Source: Spirochaetaceae bacterium | Lineage (GTDB): Bacteria; Myxococcota_A; UBA9160; UBA4427 | Length of the DNA: 64,000 bases | Reading direction: 5' to 3' | Assembly (NCBI GenBank): GCA_020632655.1 | Contig: JACKFD010000005.1 | Location: forward strand, 124,001 to 188,000 | Shown: positions 24,882-33,552 of the stretch, in pieces | Position numbering within the stretch: position 1 is the first letter of the stretch | Layout of the letters: every line of letters starts with the position of its first letter | Notes under the pieces: generated by a model | Seen by the model: only the letters and a program-made list of their open reading frames with translations | Told to the model about the DNA's origin: nothing | Databases searched by the model: none | Translations under genes and position numbers: made by a program

Positions 24882-27329
24882 ATGAGCGCACTCGGGCATC
24901 TCCGCGTCCTCGACCTGACGTCGTCGGAGGGCGCCTACTGCGGCAAGCTGCTCGCGGACCTCGGCGCCACGGTCGTGAAGATCGAGCCGCCGGGCGGTGA
25001 TCCGGCGCGCCGGGCCATCCCGCGCGTCGGAACCGCCGAGGGCGATTGCAGCCTCCGCTTTCTCTACACGAATGCGAACAAGCACGGCCTCGTGCTCGAT
25101 CTGGAGCAGGCGGCTGCGCAGCAGCAGTTCCGGGACCTCGTCCGCTGCGCGGATCTCGTGCTCGAGTCCTTCGCGCCCGGTCGGCTCGATTCGCTCGGCC
25201 TCGACTACGCCGCACTCGCCGCGCTCCAGCCGGGCCTCGTGCTGACCTCGATCACGGGCTTCGGTCGGACCGGGCCGCGGCGGGCATGGCGCTCGAACGA
25301 TCTGGTCGCGAGCGCGCTCGGCGGGGCGATGATCTCGATCGGGGATCCGGCGGATCCGCCGGTCCGGATGGCGGGACATCAGGCCGACGTGATCACGTCG
25401 ACACTGGCGGCGGCGAGCAGCCTCGTCGCCCTGCGCCATCGCGATCGCACGGGACGGGGCCAGCACGTCGACGTCTCGAGCCTCGAGACGATCGCCGCCA
25501 TCACGCACATCGCCGGCGTCGGGAAGTGGCTCGAGGATGGGATCATCCCGAAGCGCGTCGGCACGGGGCTCGTCGCGTCCGTGCCCTCCGGTGCCTACGC
25601 CTGCAAGGACGGGCTCGTCTACCTCATGGTGAACCGCCCGGCCCATTGGCAGGCGCTGGCCGAGTGGATCCACGAGGTGACGGGCAACGAGGAGGTGCTG
25701 CTGCCCGACTTCCGCGGCCCCTCCTCGAATCGTCTGCCCTTCCGCGAGCTGCTCGACGTGTTCATCGGCGACCTGACCGCCACGCTGACCGTCGACGAGG
25801 CCTATCACGAGGGCCAGCGCCGCCACATCGCCTTCACGCCGGTCCAGACCGCCGAACGCCTCGCCCGCGATCCCCATCTCGCCGCGCGCGGATTCTTCAC
25901 CGATCTCGAGCTCGCGCCGGATCGACACATCGCCGTGCCGGGCGCCCCCTACCGCCCGACCCGCACGCCCTGGCAAAGCAACGGCCGCGCGCCTCGGGCT
26001 TCGGACGCGTTGCCCGCGGCGTTCTCGGCGAGGGATCCGGGCGCGGCGGTCGCGGACCCGACGCCGCGCCCGGGTCCCTTCGCGTGCGCGGGGGCAGAGG
26101 GCGAGGGCGCGCTCGCGGGTCTGCGCGTCGTGGAGTTCGGGGCGGGGCTCGCGGCGCCCTGGATCGGTCGCATCCTCGCCTGGGCGGGCGCCGAGGTGAT
26201 CAAGGTCGAGTCGCACGCGCATCCCGACGTGCCGCGCCTCTTCGTGCCGCCCCGCGCGCCGGAGCAGGGCACGCAGCCGCAATGCTCGCCCTGGTTCACG
26301 GACTGGAGTGCGGGCAAGCGCTTCGTCGCCCTCGATCTGCGCAAGGAGGAGGGGGCGGAGCTGTGTCGACAGCTGATCGACCGGAGCGACGCGGTGATCG
26401 CGAACTACTCGACGGGCGTGCTCGACAAGCTGGGGCTCGGCTACGAACGTCTCGCCGCGCGCAATCCGCGCCTCGTGATGCTCGAATCGACGGGCTACGG
26501 CGAGAGCGGGCCCTTCTCCCGCTACGTGACCTGGGGGCCGAACATCGAGGCGCTCTCCGGCCTCTGCAGCCTCTCGGGCTTTCCCGAACGCGACTGCACG
26601 ATCTCGCACTTCGCCTATCCCGATCCGCTCTCGGCGCTGCACGGACTCGTCGTGCTGCTCGCGGCTCTCGCCCATCGCGACCGCGACGGACGGGGGCAGG
26701 CGATCCGACTCTCGCAGCTCGAGACGACCGTCGCCTCGATCGGCGAGCTGATGACCGAGTACGCCGCGACGGGGGTCGAGCCGCCGCGGCTCGGCAACGG
26801 CGAGCGCGGTCGCGCGCCCTGGGGCTGCTATCCCTGCGCGGGTGACGACCGTTGGTGCGTGATCTGCGTCGAGGACGATCGCGACTGGCAGGCGCTGCGA
26901 CGGGTGATGGGCGATCCCGAGTGGGCGCGGGACGAGCGGCTGGCGACGACCGACGGACGGGTGGCGCGCGCCGACGCGATCGACGAGCGCCTCGCGGAAT
27001 GGACGCGCACGCGCGTCGACCACGAAGTCATGCGCACATGTCAGGAGGCGGGCCTCGCCGCGGGCGTCGTTCAGGACACGGAGGACATGTTCCGGCGCGA
27101 TCCCCAGCTCGCCGCCCGGGCCTTCTTCGAGGAGATCCCGCACTTCAAGCGAGGCCGGGTCTCCGCCTCGGGCATCCCGCTCGGTCTGACGGCGACGCCG
27201 GGTCGGACGCCGCACGCCGGCTCCGCGGTCGGCCAGGACAACGCCTACGTGTTTCGCGAGGTGCTCGGGCTCGACGAGTCGGAGTACGCGCGCCACCTCG
27301 AGATCGGGGCGATCGAGGCGATGGACTGA
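24882..27329 (+). CDS. Tandem-domain class III (CaiB/BaiF) CoA transferase
   Basis: 815 residues from the ATG at 24882; a TTG at 24867 would add five. Two complete CoA-transferase III domains lie head to tail: domain 1 about 1-390 (LRVLDLTSSEGAYCGKLLADLGA, here LRVLDLTSSEG and CGKLLADLGA), domain 2 about 410-815 (LRVVEFGAGLAAPWIGRIL). The Asp nucleophile positions are kept in both (GHQADVITSTLA and YPDPLSALHG). Such enzymes move CoA between carboxylic acids through an aspartyl anhydride. Normal family members are one domain of about 400 residues that interlock as dimers, so this fusion is a built-in pseudo-dimer. Substrate unknown. Confidence 0.9.
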   Translation: MSALGHLRVLDLTSSEGAYCGKLLADLGATVVKIEPPGGDPARRAIPRVGTAEGDCSLRFLYTNANKHGLVLDLEQAAAQQQFRDLVRCADLVLESFAPGRLDSLGLDYAALAALQPGLVLTSITGFGRTGPRRAWRSNDLVASALGGAMISIGDPADPPVRMAGHQADVITSTLAAASSLVALRHRDRTGRGQHVDVSSLETIAAITHIAGVGKWLEDGIIPKRVGTGLVASVPSGAYACKDGLVYLMVNRPAHWQALAEWIHEVTGNEEVLLPDFRGPSSNRLPFRELLDVFIGDLTATLTVDEAYHEGQRRHIAFTPVQTAERLARDPHLAARGFFTDLELAPDRHIAVPGAPYRPTRTPWQSNGRAPRASDALPAAFSARDPGAAVADPTPRPGPFACAGAEGEGALAGLRVVEFGAGLAAPWIGRILAWAGAEVIKVESHAHPDVPRLFVPPRAPEQGTQPQCSPWFTDWSAGKRFVALDLRKEEGAELCRQLIDRSDAVIANYSTGVLDKLGLGYERLAARNPRLVMLESTGYGESGPFSRYVTWGPNIEALSGLCSLSGFPERDCTISHFAYPDPLSALHGLVVLLAALAHRDRDGRGQAIRLSQLETTVASIGELMTEYAATGVEPPRLGNGERGRAPWGCYPCAGDDRWCVICVEDDRDWQALRRVMGDPEWARDERLATTDGRVARADAIDERLAEWTRTRVDHEVMRTCQEAGLAAGVVQDTEDMFRRDPQLAARAFFEEIPHFKRGRVSASGIPLGLTATPGRTPHAGSAVGQDNAYVFREVLGLDESEYARHLEIGAIEAMD

Positions 27330-27373
27330 GACACACGGCGCGCGCCGCGATGCGCCGTGCAGGGGAGGGACGC

Positions 27374-28348
27374 ATGGATTCCTTCGGCGACCGGATCGCC
27401 GTCGTCACGGGCGGCGGAACGGGTATGGGACGCGAGCTGGTCCGGCAGCTCGCCGCGGAGGGCTGCCACGTCGCGACCTGCGACGTGTCCGAGGAGAACA
27501 TGACGCGAACGCGCGCCCTCGCGCTCGCGGGTGCGCCGGCCGGCGTACGCGTCACGACCCACGAAGCCGACGTGAGCGACGAGTCGCAGCTCGAGCGCTT
27601 CCGGGACGAGGTGATGCGCGAGCACGAGACGGATTGCGTGCATCTCGTCTTCAACAACGCCGGCATCGGCGGCGCCGGCAGCATGATCGTCGACGAGCGC
27701 GAGAGCTGGGAGCGCACCTTCGACATCTGCTGGTACGGCGTCTACTACGGAACGCGCGTCTTCCTGCCGTTGCTGATGGCCGCAGAGGAAGGCCATCTCG
27801 TCAATACGAGCAGCGTGAACGGCTTCTGGGCGACGCTCGGTCCCGGCGTCTCGCATACCGCCTACAGCGCCGCGAAATTCGCCGTGAAGGGGTTCAGCGA
27901 GGCCCTCATCAACGACCTCGCGAGCCACGCTCCCCACGTGAAGGTCTCCGTCGTGATGCCGGGCCACGTCGGTACGTCGATCGTCATCAACTCGGGCCGG
28001 ATCCTCGGCAACGATCCCAAGCAGATGAGCGACGAGGACTTCCAGGCCGCGCGGGAGCGCCTCGAGCGGCGTGGCGTCGACTTCGGCAGTGCGACGAACG
28101 AGCAGCTCCGACAGGTCCTCGTGATGCAGGGCGAGAGCTTCCGCGACGATGCGCCGACGACGGCGGAGTCGGCCGTGCGCACGATCCTCGAGGGTGTGCG
28201 GGCGGGGCGATGGCGGATCCTGGTCGGGCACGACGCGGAGGTGCTGGATCGACTCGTGCGGGAGGATCCGGAGGGCGCGTACACCGACGCGTTCTACGAG
28301 CGACTCGTCGCGTCGACGAACTGGCGGCTGGGACAGCTCTCGGGCTGA
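27374..28348 (+). CDS. Short-chain dehydrogenase/reductase
   Basis: 324-residue SDR, longer than the classical 250 because of an extension after the catalytic core (about 200-300). TGGGTGMG cofactor loop (13-20), NNAG, catalytic Ser in NTSSVNGF and YSAAK. ATCDVSEEN has the acidic residue that favours NAD. Start behind GGGGAGGGACGC. It follows the CoA transferase by 44 bp, so it belongs to the cupin operon. It is convergent with the acyl-CoA dehydrogenase genes. Confidence 0.85.
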   Translation: MDSFGDRIAVVTGGGTGMGRELVRQLAAEGCHVATCDVSEENMTRTRALALAGAPAGVRVTTHEADVSDESQLERFRDEVMREHETDCVHLVFNNAGIGGAGSMIVDERESWERTFDICWYGVYYGTRVFLPLLMAAEEGHLVNTSSVNGFWATLGPGVSHTAYSAAKFAVKGFSEALINDLASHAPHVKVSVVMPGHVGTSIVINSGRILGNDPKQMSDEDFQAARERLERRGVDFGSATNEQLRQVLVMQGESFRDDAPTTAESAVRTILEGVRAGRWRILVGHDAEVLDRLVREDPEGAYTDAFYERLVASTNWRLGQLSG

Positions 28349-28472
28349 CGCGCCGTCGTGCGCGCGAGCCCTGGTGCGCGGGCGCGAAGCGCAGCGGTCG
28401 CGCGGCCGGCGGCCCGCCCCGGCACGAGCCCCGAAGAGGTGGGGACGTGCCAGGGGCGAGCAGCCGGGTCGA

Positions 28473-29591
28473 TCAGCCGTCGAGCACGTCCGCCGCGATC
28501 AGCCCTTCGAGGTAGGGCGTATCCCACCACGAGAGCTGCAGGTGCTTCGCGCGTCGGAAGAACATCTGCTGGTCGTACTCGATCGTGAAGGCGACGCCGC
28601 CCCAGATCTGGGCGCAGACCCGCGTCGTCTCGCGGTACGCCTCGCAGCAGAAGAGCTTCGCCATCGGCGCGAAGCGCGCGATCGAGCGGCCCTGCGCGTG
28701 GTTCCAGGCCGCCTCGTGCACCAGGACGCGGCCGCCGTCGATGCGCGTCGACGCGTCGGCCATGTAGTGCGAGAGGGCCTGGAAGGCGCCGAGGGGCTTG
28801 TCGAACTGCACGCGCTCCTTCGAGTAGGCGACCGTCTCGAGCAGGCAGCGGTCCGCGCCGCCGATCGCCTGGGCGGCGAGCAGCACGATGCCCTGCAGCA
28901 TGGCGTCGTTCCAGGTCGCCCAGCCCGAGCCCGGCGCGCCGATCCGGTCCGAAGCGTTCACGCGCACGCCGGCGAAGTCGAGCTGGAAATGCGGCTCGCG
29001 GCCCTGGGAGAGGAGCTGCTTGCTCGTGATGCCCTTGGCCTTCGGGTCGACGAGGAAGAGGTCGACGCCGTCCTTCGTCCGCGCGAGCACGACGAGCTGC
29101 GTGGCGACGCCCGCGTAGGGGACCGAGCGCTTGCGACCCGTGAGCACGAAGCCATCGCCGTCGGCCTTGGCCTCGAGCGCCACGCCCGCCTCGCCGTAGC
29201 CGCGCTCGGGCTCGAGCCACGCCGGCGTGAGGATCGCCTCGCCGCTCGCGATCTTCGGCAGCCAGGCCTGCTTCTGGGCATCGCTGCCCGCTGCGAGCAG
29301 CACGTTCGCGCTCATCACGCAGGACACGAAATGCGGAACCGGCGCCATCGCCCGCCCGAGCTCCTCGTAGACGAGCGCGCCCTCGAGCAGGGTCTGCCCG
29401 CCGCCGCCGTAGCTCTCCGGAATGAGCAGGCCGTTCAGGCCGAGCTCGCCCATCTGCTTCCAGAGCGGATCGGGGTAGCCCTTGGGATCGTCCTCCATCA
29501 CGCGAACGACATCGACCGTCGAATACTCTTCGAGCATCGACCGCGTCATGTCGATCACCATCTGCTGCTCTTCGCTCAGTTCGAGATCCAT
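28473..29591 (-). CDS. Acyl-CoA dehydrogenase, small type
   Basis: 372-residue flavoprotein of the acyl-CoA dehydrogenase family: N-terminal helical domain (LSEEQQMVIDMTRSMLEE), beta domain with GSGWATWNDAMLQG and C-terminal helices GRSIARFAPMAKLFCCEAY. The catalytic-base region reads GVAFTIEYDQQMFFRRAKHLQ. It lacks the strong LGIDGPEGYGG-type pattern of fatty acid enzymes, so it may be the non-catalytic or FAD-binding partner of the neighbouring larger dehydrogenase, as in heterotetrameric steroid-type enzymes (inference). Start at 29591 behind CAGGAG. Confidence 0.8.
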   Translation of the reverse strand: MDLELSEEQQMVIDMTRSMLEEYSTVDVVRVMEDDPKGYPDPLWKQMGELGLNGLLIPESYGGGGQTLLEGALVYEELGRAMAPVPHFVSCVMSANVLLAAGSDAQKQAWLPKIASGEAILTPAWLEPERGYGEAGVALEAKADGDGFVLTGRKRSVPYAGVATQLVVLARTKDGVDLFLVDPKAKGITSKQLLSQGREPHFQLDFAGVRVNASDRIGAPGSGWATWNDAMLQGIVLLAAQAIGGADRCLLETVAYSKERVQFDKPLGAFQALSHYMADASTRIDGGRVLVHEAAWNHAQGRSIARFAPMAKLFCCEAYRETTRVCAQIWGGVAFTIEYDQQMFFRRAKHLQLSWWDTPYLEGLIAADVLDG

Positions 29592-29639
29592 GCTGGTCTC
29601 CTGCGGGCGCGGACACGCGCGCCGCGGTCAGAGGGTACG

Positions 29640-29670
29640 GCGCGCGGAGCCCCGGCCGGGCCCCGCGCGC
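29640..29670 (-). promoter_or_regulatory. GC-rich intercistronic hairpin between two acyl-CoA dehydrogenase genes
   Basis: GCGCGCGG (29640-29647) pairs with CCGCGCGC (29663-29670); the loop contains a further GCCC/GGGC stem. It lies 10 bp after the stop of the upstream dehydrogenase gene and 48 bp before the start of the next. There is no T tract, so an mRNA-stability or partial-attenuation element is as likely as a terminator. Confidence 0.35.
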
Positions 29671-29679
29671 GCGTGCGGT

Positions 29680-30861
29680 CTAGAAGTTCTTGGGCAGCCC
29701 GAGGTGGCGCCGCGCGATGATGTTCTTCTGGATCTCCGAGGAGCCGCCGCCGACCGTCTCGTTCATGGTCGCGCGGTAGGCGCCCTCGAAGCGTCCGCGA
29801 AGCGGCGCGTCGTCCTGGCCTTCCATGATCGTGCCCTCGTGACCCTGGATGTCGAGGGCGTCCTTGCAGACCCGCTGGGAGAGGCTCGTCGTGAAGAGCT
29901 TGTACTGCGAGGACTGGACCGTCGGGGGCTTGCCGCCCGACTTCGCCGCGCAGACGAAGCGCGTCGACAGGGCCTTCGCGACCGCCGTGTCGGTCACGAT
30001 GTTGGCGATCAGTCGGCGCACGTTCGGGTCGTCCTTGAGCGGCTCGCCGTCGCGCTTGGCCTTCTTCACCCAGTCGACGAGGACCTCGGTCCGATTCGCG
30101 ATCGGCGAGAGCGTGAACATCGTGAAGCGCTCGAGATCCAGCGCCTCCGAGATCATCTGGAAGCCCTTGCCGCGCTGGCCGACGAGATACTCGTCGGGGA
30201 CGAAGACGTCGTTGAAGAAGACCTGGTTCGTCGTGTCCTTGCCGATCGTCGGCAGGCTCTGCACCTCGAGACCCGGATGGTCCATCGGCACGAGGAAGAG
30301 CGAGAGGCCGTCGTGCTTGGGCTTCTCGGGGTCGGTCCGGGCGCCGACCCAGTACCAGTCGGCGAAGTGCGCGGAGGTCGTCCACATCTTCTGGCCGTTC
30401 AGCATCCAGCCGCCGTCCACCTTCTCGGCCTTGAGCTGCATGTTGGCCGCGTCGGAGCCCGCCTCGGGCTCGGAGTAGCCGACCGCGAACTCGATCTCGG
30501 CGTCGAGGATGAGCGGGAGGAACTTCTTCTTCAGGAACTCGCTGCCGTGGCGGATCAGCGTCTTGCCGATGATCCCGACGCCCTTGCCGATCTGCGGCGC
30601 GGCGTGCTTCGAGAGCGCCTCGTTCAGGATGAACTCGTAGACGCCCTCGATCTCCTGCCCGCCGTACTCCTTGGGCCAGGACATGCCGAGCCAGCCCTTC
30701 GCGGCGAGCTTCTTCATGAAGGCGCGGCGCTCGGGCGTGTCCGAGAGCTGCGTGAAGTTCTCGCGATGGTGATCCATCACGACCGGGTCTTCGTTCTCGA
30801 CGAGCCAGGCCTCGACCTCCTCGGCGAACTTCTGCTCTTCGGGGGAGAAATCAAAATCCAT
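29680..30861 (-). CDS. Acyl-CoA dehydrogenase, large type
   Basis: 393-residue acyl-CoA dehydrogenase. N-terminal DFDFSPEEQKFAEEVEAWL, KEYGGQEIEGVYEFI, the flavin/substrate segment GYSEPEAGSDAANMQLKA (FAD-contacting), LNGQKMWTTSAHFADW and the C-terminal MNETVGGGSSEIQKNIIARR, a complete set. Start at 30861 is preceded by GGAGCAAGCG; a TTG four codons upstream is unlikely. Together with 28473-29591 it forms a two-gene operon, the arrangement of heterotetrameric acyl-CoA dehydrogenases for steroid or long branched acyl chains (inference). Confidence 0.9.
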   Translation of the reverse strand: MDFDFSPEEQKFAEEVEAWLVENEDPVVMDHHRENFTQLSDTPERRAFMKKLAAKGWLGMSWPKEYGGQEIEGVYEFILNEALSKHAAPQIGKGVGIIGKTLIRHGSEFLKKKFLPLILDAEIEFAVGYSEPEAGSDAANMQLKAEKVDGGWMLNGQKMWTTSAHFADWYWVGARTDPEKPKHDGLSLFLVPMDHPGLEVQSLPTIGKDTTNQVFFNDVFVPDEYLVGQRGKGFQMISEALDLERFTMFTLSPIANRTEVLVDWVKKAKRDGEPLKDDPNVRRLIANIVTDTAVAKALSTRFVCAAKSGGKPPTVQSSQYKLFTTSLSQRVCKDALDIQGHEGTIMEGQDDAPLRGRFEGAYRATMNETVGGGSSEIQKNIIARRHLGLPKNF

Positions 30862-31173
30862 CGCTTGCTCCAATCGCGCGCGCCGCCGGGAAGGGGCGCG
30901 GGGCTCGGTCAGGGCGGGGGCCGGCTCGGGAGGAGCCGCGGTCGCGCATGATATACGAGACGCACCGTCTTGAATAGGGGCGAGTCTAGCGGCGGTGGGG
31001 CGGGCGTGGAGGGCGCCAGGGCGACGCCCGGCGCTCGAAGAGAAGGCGATCGCGTTCTCAATCCAGGCGCGGATATCCCGAGGGGAAGAGCGGGCCGGTG
31101 GGGCCGGGCGCCGGGCACACGGGGCACGGTGGACCGTTGAATGCGCCCCGGCCGCCTGGCGTGAGCGCGCGAG
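30862..31173. other. Intergenic stretch between HAD gene end and acyl-CoA dehydrogenase start
   Basis: 312 bp without a gene. It contains an unusually AT-rich island around 30949-30976 with the inverted repeat annotated separately, probably the control region of the dehydrogenase operon. The rest is GC-rich sequence with no clear signal. Confidence 0.5.
30949..30976 (-). promoter_or_regulatory. Candidate operator/promoter of the acyl-CoA dehydrogenase operon
   Basis: On the minus strand AGACG-GTG-CGTCT forms a 5-bp inverted repeat (30958-30970) with partly matching flanks (30956-30972), followed by TATATCAT as a -10-like box. The location, 90-110 bp ahead of the start at 30861, and the local drop in GC fit a repressor-controlled promoter. 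No -35 with proper spacing was identified. Confidence 0.4.
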
Positions 31174-31782
31174 TCAAGCCCGTTCGAGCACGCCCCGGTC
31201 GACCAGGATCGCGCGGGCCTCCGCCACGCCCCGGGCCCGCTCCGCCTCGAGCCCCGCAGCGCGGGCGCCGTCGACGTTGATCTGATTGTCGTCGAGGAAG
31301 AGGATCCGATCGGCGGCGCAATCGAGCGCCTGGATCGTGTGGGCGAAGGCCTCGGGGTCGGGCTTCACGATCCCGATCTCGTGGGAGAAGAAGCGTCGGG
31401 GGAAGAGCTCGTGCACGCCGAGCCGCCCCCAGAGCCGCTCGGCGTGGAGCACGTTCGTGTTGCTCAGACAGGCGACGGGCCTCTGCCCCCCGACCTCCCG
31501 GACCAGCTCGGCTGCGCCCGGCAGCAGCCCCTTCGGCCAGCGCGCGAAGGCCTCGAGGAAGGTCTCCGGCGAGACCGGCATGGACCACGCCTCGACCATC
31601 CCGCGTCCGAACTCGTCGGGCCCGCACTCGCCTCGCTCGAAGCGCCGGACCCAGGGGCACGCGAGCCAGCGTCGCCAGAGCGCCTCCTCGTCCACGCCCC
31701 GCGCAAAGGCCGCCATGTCATCGAGCCCCCCGAGCTCGACGACGACGCCGCCGAGATCGAAGAGGACGAGGTCGATCGGCAT
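31174..31782 (-). CDS. HAD superfamily hydrolase (subfamily IA-like)
   Basis: 202-residue phosphatase-like protein. Motif I LVLFDLGGVVVE gives the Asp nucleophile; motif II CLSNTNV; motif III lysine in IGIVKPDPEAF; motif IV LFLDDNQINVDGA. The FDLGGV form is common in the YihX/epoxide-hydrolase-like group that dephosphorylates small sugars or dehalogenates. The cap at about 15-90 is helical. Start at 31782 is supported by AGGGAGACGCCC; the frame continues upstream but without family similarity. It is divergent from the PEP-CTERM gene at 31911. Confidence 0.85.
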   Translation of the reverse strand: MPIDLVLFDLGGVVVELGGLDDMAAFARGVDEEALWRRWLACPWVRRFERGECGPDEFGRGMVEAWSMPVSPETFLEAFARWPKGLLPGAAELVREVGGQRPVACLSNTNVLHAERLWGRLGVHELFPRRFFSHEIGIVKPDPEAFAHTIQALDCAADRILFLDDNQINVDGARAAGLEAERARGVAEARAILVDRGVLERA

Positions 31783-31797
31783 GGGCGTCTCCCTTCT

Positions 31798-31813
31798 GGT
31801 CTTGATCAAAACC
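31798..31813. promoter_or_regulatory. 16-bp palindrome between divergent HAD and HAF/PEP-CTERM genes
   Basis: GGTCTTGATCAAAACC is a palindrome with a single mismatched pair, centred on TGATCA. It sits 16 bp upstream of the HAD start codon and about 100 bp upstream of the PEP-CTERM gene, so it is a candidate operator for one or both. Confidence 0.45.
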
Positions 31814-31910
31814 GGGGCGGACCGGCCAATGCCAGGCGACATGGGGCCCCCCGCGACCACTCCCCTGCGAGCCCTCTGCCCGATCAGCCAGCCGGGAGTG
31901 CGATCCGCCC

Positions 31911-33086
31911 ATGGTGCCGAAAGTCGACCGCGTCGTTTCGCTTCATTCACTCGCGCCGATCCTTGCGGGTCTCGCGGTCGTCGTCAGCCCGACGGTCGCT
32001 TTCGCGGCCTCCTTCACGTCACTCGGCGACCTGCCGGGCGGGGCGGCCGAGAGCTTCGCCTTCGCCCTCTCCGACGATGGTTCGACCGTCGTCGGCGGCA
32101 GCGCGACCGACGCCGGGAACGAGGCCTTCGTCTGGCGGCGGGAGACGGGGCTGGTCGGACTGGGCGCGGCCGAGCCGGGCCTGCGCACGAGCGTCGCGCT
32201 CGACGTGTCGGCCGATGGGCGTGTCGTCGTGGGGGAACGTGCCGGGAGCGGGGGCGGCGAGGGATTTCGATGGACCGCGGCGTCGGGGCTCGAGCCGCTC
32301 GGCGAGCTCGCCGGCGGAGCATCCTTCAGTCGCGCCGGGGGCGTCTCGGGCGACGGGACGATCGTGGTGGGCGACTCGATCTCGGGCGCGGGCAGCGAGG
32401 CCTTCCGCTGGGACGCGGCGACGGGGATGCAGGGCCTGGGCGACGTGCCGGTCGGGGGTGGCCCGACGAGCGCAGCGTTCGCGATCTCGGCCGACGGATC
32501 GACGATCGTCGGGCGCGGCGACGGTCCGGACGGATCGAGCGCGTTCGCGTGGCGCGGGGCGGGCGACGTCGTCGTGCTGGGCGATCTGGCTGGCGGGGGC
32601 TTCGAGAGCCTCGCGCATAACGTCTCCGTCGACGGGTCCTTCGTCGTCGGTCACAGCGAGTCCGCCGATGGACTCGAGGCGTTCCTCTGGTCTGTGGCGA
32701 CGGGAATGCAGGGCCTCGGCGACCTTTCGGGCGGAGGCTTCTTCAGCACAGCCTACGACGTCTCGGCGGACGGCGGCGTCGTCGTGGGCGAAGGGGAGTC
32801 GGCGCTCGGTCGCGAGGCGTTCGTCTGGACGGTCGACGGCGGGCTCGAGTCGCTCGCGGACTACCTCGGACGGAATGGATTGACGATCTCGGGCTGGCGA
32901 TTCGAGGCCGCCTACGGCGTGTCCGCGGACGGGCGGACGATCGCGGGCTTCGGAACGAATCCGGAAGGCTGGCGGGAGGCCTTCGTGGTCGTAGTGCCCG
33001 AGCCGGGCACGGCGATGCTCCTGGGACTCGGGCTGGCCGCGCTCGGCGCGCGTCGTCACTTGTTCGGCGCGATCTCCGCAAGGTAG
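31911..33086 (+). CDS. HAF-repeat PEP-CTERM protein, unlinked fourth copy
   Basis: 391-residue exported protein. Signal peptide about 10-34 (LAPILAGLAVVVSPTVAFAA). The body has about seven repeats of roughly 45 residues built around SDDGSTVVGGS and EAFVWR, the HAF pattern. The C-terminus is VVPEPGTAMLLGLGLAALG with a basic tail ARRH. It is less similar to the 10185-14230 set than those are to each other, so it is an older paralogue. Its last 31 bp overlap the end of the convergent MshEN-like gene at 33056. Confidence 0.85.
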   Translation: MVPKVDRVVSLHSLAPILAGLAVVVSPTVAFAASFTSLGDLPGGAAESFAFALSDDGSTVVGGSATDAGNEAFVWRRETGLVGLGAAEPGLRTSVALDVSADGRVVVGERAGSGGGEGFRWTAASGLEPLGELAGGASFSRAGGVSGDGTIVVGDSISGAGSEAFRWDAATGMQGLGDVPVGGGPTSAAFAISADGSTIVGRGDGPDGSSAFAWRGAGDVVVLGDLAGGGFESLAHNVSVDGSFVVGHSESADGLEAFLWSVATGMQGLGDLSGGGFFSTAYDVSADGGVVVGEGESALGREAFVWTVDGGLESLADYLGRNGLTISGWRFEAAYGVSADGRTIAGFGTNPEGWREAFVVVVPEPGTAMLLGLGLAALGARRHLFGAISAR

Positions 33087-33415
33087 TGACGCAGCTCCCG
33101 GTCGAGGGTCTCCGGGTCGACGAAGCCGAGGGTCGCGATGACCTGGCCGAGGGGGAGATGCGAGTCCTCCTGGGCCTCGAGGAGGTCCGCGACCTGCTGC
33201 TCGGTCAGCAGGCCGCGCTCGACGGCGATGACCCCGAAGCGGACGGGGTTCTCGCGCTGGGCGTCGATCACGGCCATGACCTGGTCGAGCGTCAGCATGC
33301 CGAGCTGATAGGCCAGCCGGCCGAAGGAGATCTTCATCGACGCTTGACGCTCGAGCGCGATCAGCAGCTCCTCCTCCCGGAGCAGACCGCGTTCGACGAG
33401 GTATTTGCCGAACAT
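33056..33415 (-). CDS. Stand-alone MshEN/GspE-N-like four-repeat protein
   Basis: 119 residues composed of four copies of a 28-30 residue motif: FGKYLVERGLLREEELLIAL (2-21), FGRLAYQLGMLTLDQVMAVI, FGVIAVERGLLTEQQVADLL and LGQVIATLGFVDPETLDREL. This is the xLGxxLVxxGLLxxxxLxxxL pattern of type II secretion ATPase N-terminal domains, some of which (MshEN) bind cyclic di-GMP. Here no ATPase follows. Start at 33415 has GAGGACG in front; an ATG at 33442 is the alternative. The 3' end overlaps the convergent PEP-CTERM gene by 31 bp. Confidence 0.7.
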   Translation of the reverse strand: MFGKYLVERGLLREEELLIALERQASMKISFGRLAYQLGMLTLDQVMAVIDAQRENPVRFGVIAVERGLLTEQQVADLLEAQEDSHLPLGQVIATLGFVDPETLDRELRHYLAEIAPNK

Positions 33416-33473
33416 CGTCCTCGGCACCTCGGTCGGTCGCATGCCCGGGTCAAGCGGCCTCGGCGCGTCTCGG

Positions 33474-33510
33474 TGAAAAAAGAGGGGGCAGGATCCGGTC
33501 CGGACCCCAG
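33474..33510 (-). terminator. Intrinsic terminator of the potassium channel gene
   Basis: On the minus strand a GC-rich stem region (GGGG ... CCCC, with an inner TCCG-GAC-CGGA hairpin, 33484-33508) is followed by TCTTTTTTC (33474-33482). It lies 45 bp past the stop of the channel gene at 33553. The T6 tract is one of very few in this GC-rich window. Confidence 0.5.
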
Positions 33511-33552
33511 TCGCCGACGGGGGCGACGACCCCTCGCCCATCCGGGTGCGGA

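Noticed and set aside
30909..31173. Possible small gene in the gap before the acyl-CoA dehydrogenases
   Set aside because: Only Pro/Arg-rich frames with no ribosome binding site or recognisable motif.
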